Positions 60,915 through 64,000 of a stretch of 64,000 nucleotides of DNA are shown here, in pieces. The notes below the pieces were generated by a model. The model searched no databases. It saw only the letters and a program-made list of their open reading frames with translations, and was not told the DNA's origin. This stretch comes from Crocodylus rhombifer (taxonomy: Eukaryota > Chordata > Crocodylia > Crocodylidae), in contig JAVSML010025211.1 in assembly GCA_038503035.1 (NCBI GenBank), positions 620,001 to 684,000 on the forward strand, read 5' to 3'. The first letter of the stretch is position 1. Each line of letters opens with the position of its first letter. Made by a program: the position numbers and the translations under genes.

Positions 60915-63900
60915 AAACTCATTTAAAACCCCCAAAACTCTAGCACATGTACAGTGTAATGCCATTAAGGCACACAAAGTGACATTTTCATCACATGTAC
61001 GTGGTAATGGTGTCATGTGTGCAAGCACCCTATATGCCCAGATTTGCTACATTCGTGAAGGGAACTAGTGAGAATGAACAGAGGTTTTCTGTTAGATGAA
61101 CAAAGCGGGGGGAACCCTAAATGTCACAGTCAGAAGGATCATGGAAAAAGGGGGAGAAATCTTGGTTCCCAGGAGGTTCAAGTTATTACTACAGAGCTTA
61201 CTGAAGCAACAGTATAGGAGCATTGAATGTCGAGACAGTGTTTCAATCTGTTCTGGTGGGATGGAGCCCCCAGAAGTTGGAAGCGCACTGCGGCAGCTGT
61301 TTTGTCAGCCGTGTCTGAACCAGCTCTGATAGTGGAACATGTCATTGCACGCTTTGCTCATCCATTCACTCCAAAACACAACAGGTACCAAAGTTTAATG
61401 ACAGAATTCTAAACACCTTGCTAAATCTCAAAATATAAAACAGCTTCTTGGTACAATCTGCAATTCTTAACTACACTCACCCAAAAATGAACTAAATCCT
61501 TTTTTGATGCTTTAGTTTTGCTTTTTAACTACTACATTATTGACATAGTTCAACAATGGCTCTGCAAACGTGTGAACAATACTAGAGGGATAAAACTACT
61601 CACCTGAGCAAGTGTTTACAGAATTTAGCCATTGTATATTTGTAAATTCAGTTAAGTTAGTTAGATTCTATGCATGTGTATTATAGGATGAGTCAGTTAG
61701 TACTGCCTATCCTTAGATATGTCTGCTGCTTTCCATTACACAACCCTGTTTTAGAGCTAATTATAATTTAGCAAAACTTTATTCAGACTGGAACTTTCCC
61801 TGGTGAGTTTTGCCTCTGGCTGAATTAGCTTTAAAAGTTTTATCTGGAAAGGTTCAGCTGTTTCTGAGAATAAGATAATGGAACAGTGTTTTCTTTGGCT
61901 CATGTCAAAAGCGTTAAACAATTCTTATGATGTGTTTTTTGGGGAAGCTGTACCACTGTTATTTTTTGGTACAGGGATTTGAAATTTGGGAATGGGATGA
62001 CCCTGATGGCAGAGATGCACCCTTGGCTATTCCCTTAGCCAAGTTATGACCTTACTTAAAAAAAAAAAAATCAAAGTTTGTGTATACCTTCTCCACAGAT
62101 TTAAGTTGTATGTTCCTGTACCTTTCCTGAAATTGCTCCTCCTAGCCATCAGAGATCATTATGCTGTCTGGCACAAGCAGTGAGACAGGCTCTCTGTGAT
62201 CTCCCAGGCAGTTAGAAGGGGCATTCAGGCAGCTGGAGGAAGCAGAGATGCAGTCAGATGGGGATCACTGGTGAGACATGGGAAGAGAGAGGCTTAGTTG
62301 TGGAGAGAAGCAGAGGGGAAAGGTGCATGGGACAAGAGAAGAGTGGGTAAGATGGGAAAGGAACAGGCTTGTAAAGGATGGAATCAGGGTAAAAAGTAGC
62401 TATCCATCGGTGGTCATTATCCATCAAAGTGTAACTAGATCCAGGTGTTTCTGAGTTTCTACATTCCTTTACTGTCAGCTGATAGCCATTGATAAAAGGT
62501 GCATCTCATCTCTCTCTACCGGTTGATTGACATTCTCAGCCTGCTACTGGTCATTCCTTTCCCTTAAACCATAGAGACTCATACTCCAGGTACTATATTA
62601 GGGTCTCAAACATGCTGAGGAATGATGCTGGGGATCAATATGCTCTCCCACTATAGGAATTATATATTTTTAAAATATCTTTGGAAATCATATCAAAAGA
62701 TATGTTAAAAGAAAGGTCAGGTTGCAAAATCAAGCACCCAGGAGTTAGAAACTACAGAATTAAAATTGGGAATACTAATGCAGCCTTTGCATATGTGTTA
62801 TGATGGAGTCTTTAATAAAATCATCATAGTCTGTTTTTACAGACATTTTAATAGAAATAAAGAACTTTCTTTTGCCAGGTGTTTTTCCATAGCAATAAAT
62901 ATAATAGGAAGTCTCAGAGCAAAAGTGGACCTATTTTAAGCCACCCAGCCCACACGGGACTGGAGCCAAATCGTTCCAACCCACAACTTGTAAAGGTTGC
63001 TAGCTGCTGATTTAGATAGTTCATGAATCCACTTTTACAGGTATCTTCCTAGGTCTCACTTCATAAGGTGTCATTTCAGGGTACTGTGGTCTGTGTTCAT
63101 TGTGAATTCCATATCCAGTAAGTGTGGGTGACAGGTCTTGAGAGCTTTAACAAGAGTAAGACACTTCTTCAGTTCTTAAGCCTTGGGGTATATCTGCACT
63201 GCAGTGACAGAGCAGTCAGTCACACCACAAAGGAAATAACACCCTCCCTCCCCTACACTCCCACCTCCTGCCTCATACAAGTCAACACCAGAAATGAGGT
63301 GTTGAGAACACTTACAAGCCATTGTGCCTCCTCCAGGTTTGTAGGATCCTTCCAATCCTTTATTATGTTTAGTTTGGGGGGCTGAGGCTCACAGACCACC
63401 CTCACAGACTCCATGTTCCAGGCAGGTGATCACATTCCTTGCAAACTGACATTTGTTTCCTTCAAGTTTTAAGCCTGACTCTTGTCTTCACTGCTGCGGT
63501 GCCCAACGTCATGTGACTAAGCCTGTGGCAGTCCATGAAATGCTTTACTCCCCTCCTCCCATTTCCTGCACAATACCTCTATATACTTTTTCAGTTTTAA
63601 AGTGGTTCAGGTATGGATTAAATACACTTAGAAGTATAACAGTGTATTAGATACCTTGCTAGTCAGGGTCACTGACTTTGTGAAGGCATTACTACTTCTT
63701 ATAACTTGTGATGTACAACATTGTCACTAAACATGCTTTCCTTTTGTTATAGTGGGTCTTAGGAATCATGCCAGGGCAAGAGGCTTAGCAAAAACAAAAC
63801 TTGCAGGGGTTCTGTAAACGGTGCTTCCAGGTTAGCAGTTATTCGACTTTGAAAGTGCAGATACAAATTGCATTCTTGGCATCTCCTTCAAACAATGTCT

Positions 63901-64000
63901 ACCTTTGTCCAAAACAAAAATATTTTTTAAACCACTGTCACCTGCTAGCATGCTGCCTTTCACACTGGGGGGCTGTTGCCTTCTGCTCATTACAGTTAAC
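60915..64000. other. Noncoding right edge
   Basis: Mostly AT-rich. 60950-61035 carries two CACATGTAC words and an AATG/CATT-rich stretch typical of MITE debris. 63183-63215 (GGGGTATATCTGCACTGCAGTGAC) resembles the end of a common sauropsid DNA element, but no partner end was found. No gene was recognised. Confidence 0.4.

Overview
The window looks like vertebrate nuclear DNA from a sauropsid, most likely a crocodilian or a turtle. I infer this from the transposons: CR1-type LINE fragments, hAT-like and Tigger-like DNA elements, and no L1 or Alu-like sequence. Only two genes can be named. The first two coding exons of MLLT10 (AF10) lie on the minus strand (8378-8210 and 4323-4244). The single-exon coding region of SKIDA1 lies on the plus strand (25752-28307). 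They are arranged head to head, which matches the SKIDA1/MLLT10 neighbourhood on human 10p12 as I remember it.

Layout. 1-8209 is MLLT10 intron around exon 2, with a CR1 3' end, a partner repeat and a small hAT-like element. 8.0-9.4 kb is the GC-rich MLLT10 promoter region. 9.5-15.4 kb is AT-rich and shows no gene. 15.4-18.5 kb is a second GC-rich block, a positional candidate for the distal SKIDA1 promoter. 18.5-25.7 kb is probable SKIDA1 5' intron or upstream regulatory DNA, and 25.75-28.31 kb is SKIDA1. Three more GC-rich blocks follow (33.0-35.2, 38.2-39.0 and 42.5-45.5 kb) with no recognisable gene. Between them, at 35.9-37.0 kb, are two exon-like segments on the plus strand in compatible reading frame. 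One of them overlaps a minus-strand terminal-exon-like ORF; this is the best candidate for something unannotated. From about 46 kb to the end the sequence is transposon-rich: an old plus-strand CR1 split by a Tigger-like element, a palindromic MITE, a minus-strand CR1 with a nested insertion, a 2.0-kb hAT-like element with near-perfect 8-bp target duplications, and a cluster of one repeat in alternating orientation.

I recognise no transposon between about 3.4 and 46 kb, while both flanks are full of them. Together with five promoter-type GC islands around two chromatin/transcription genes, this suggests a protected regulatory landscape. All calls come from reading the sequence; no alignment, expression or homology search was possible.
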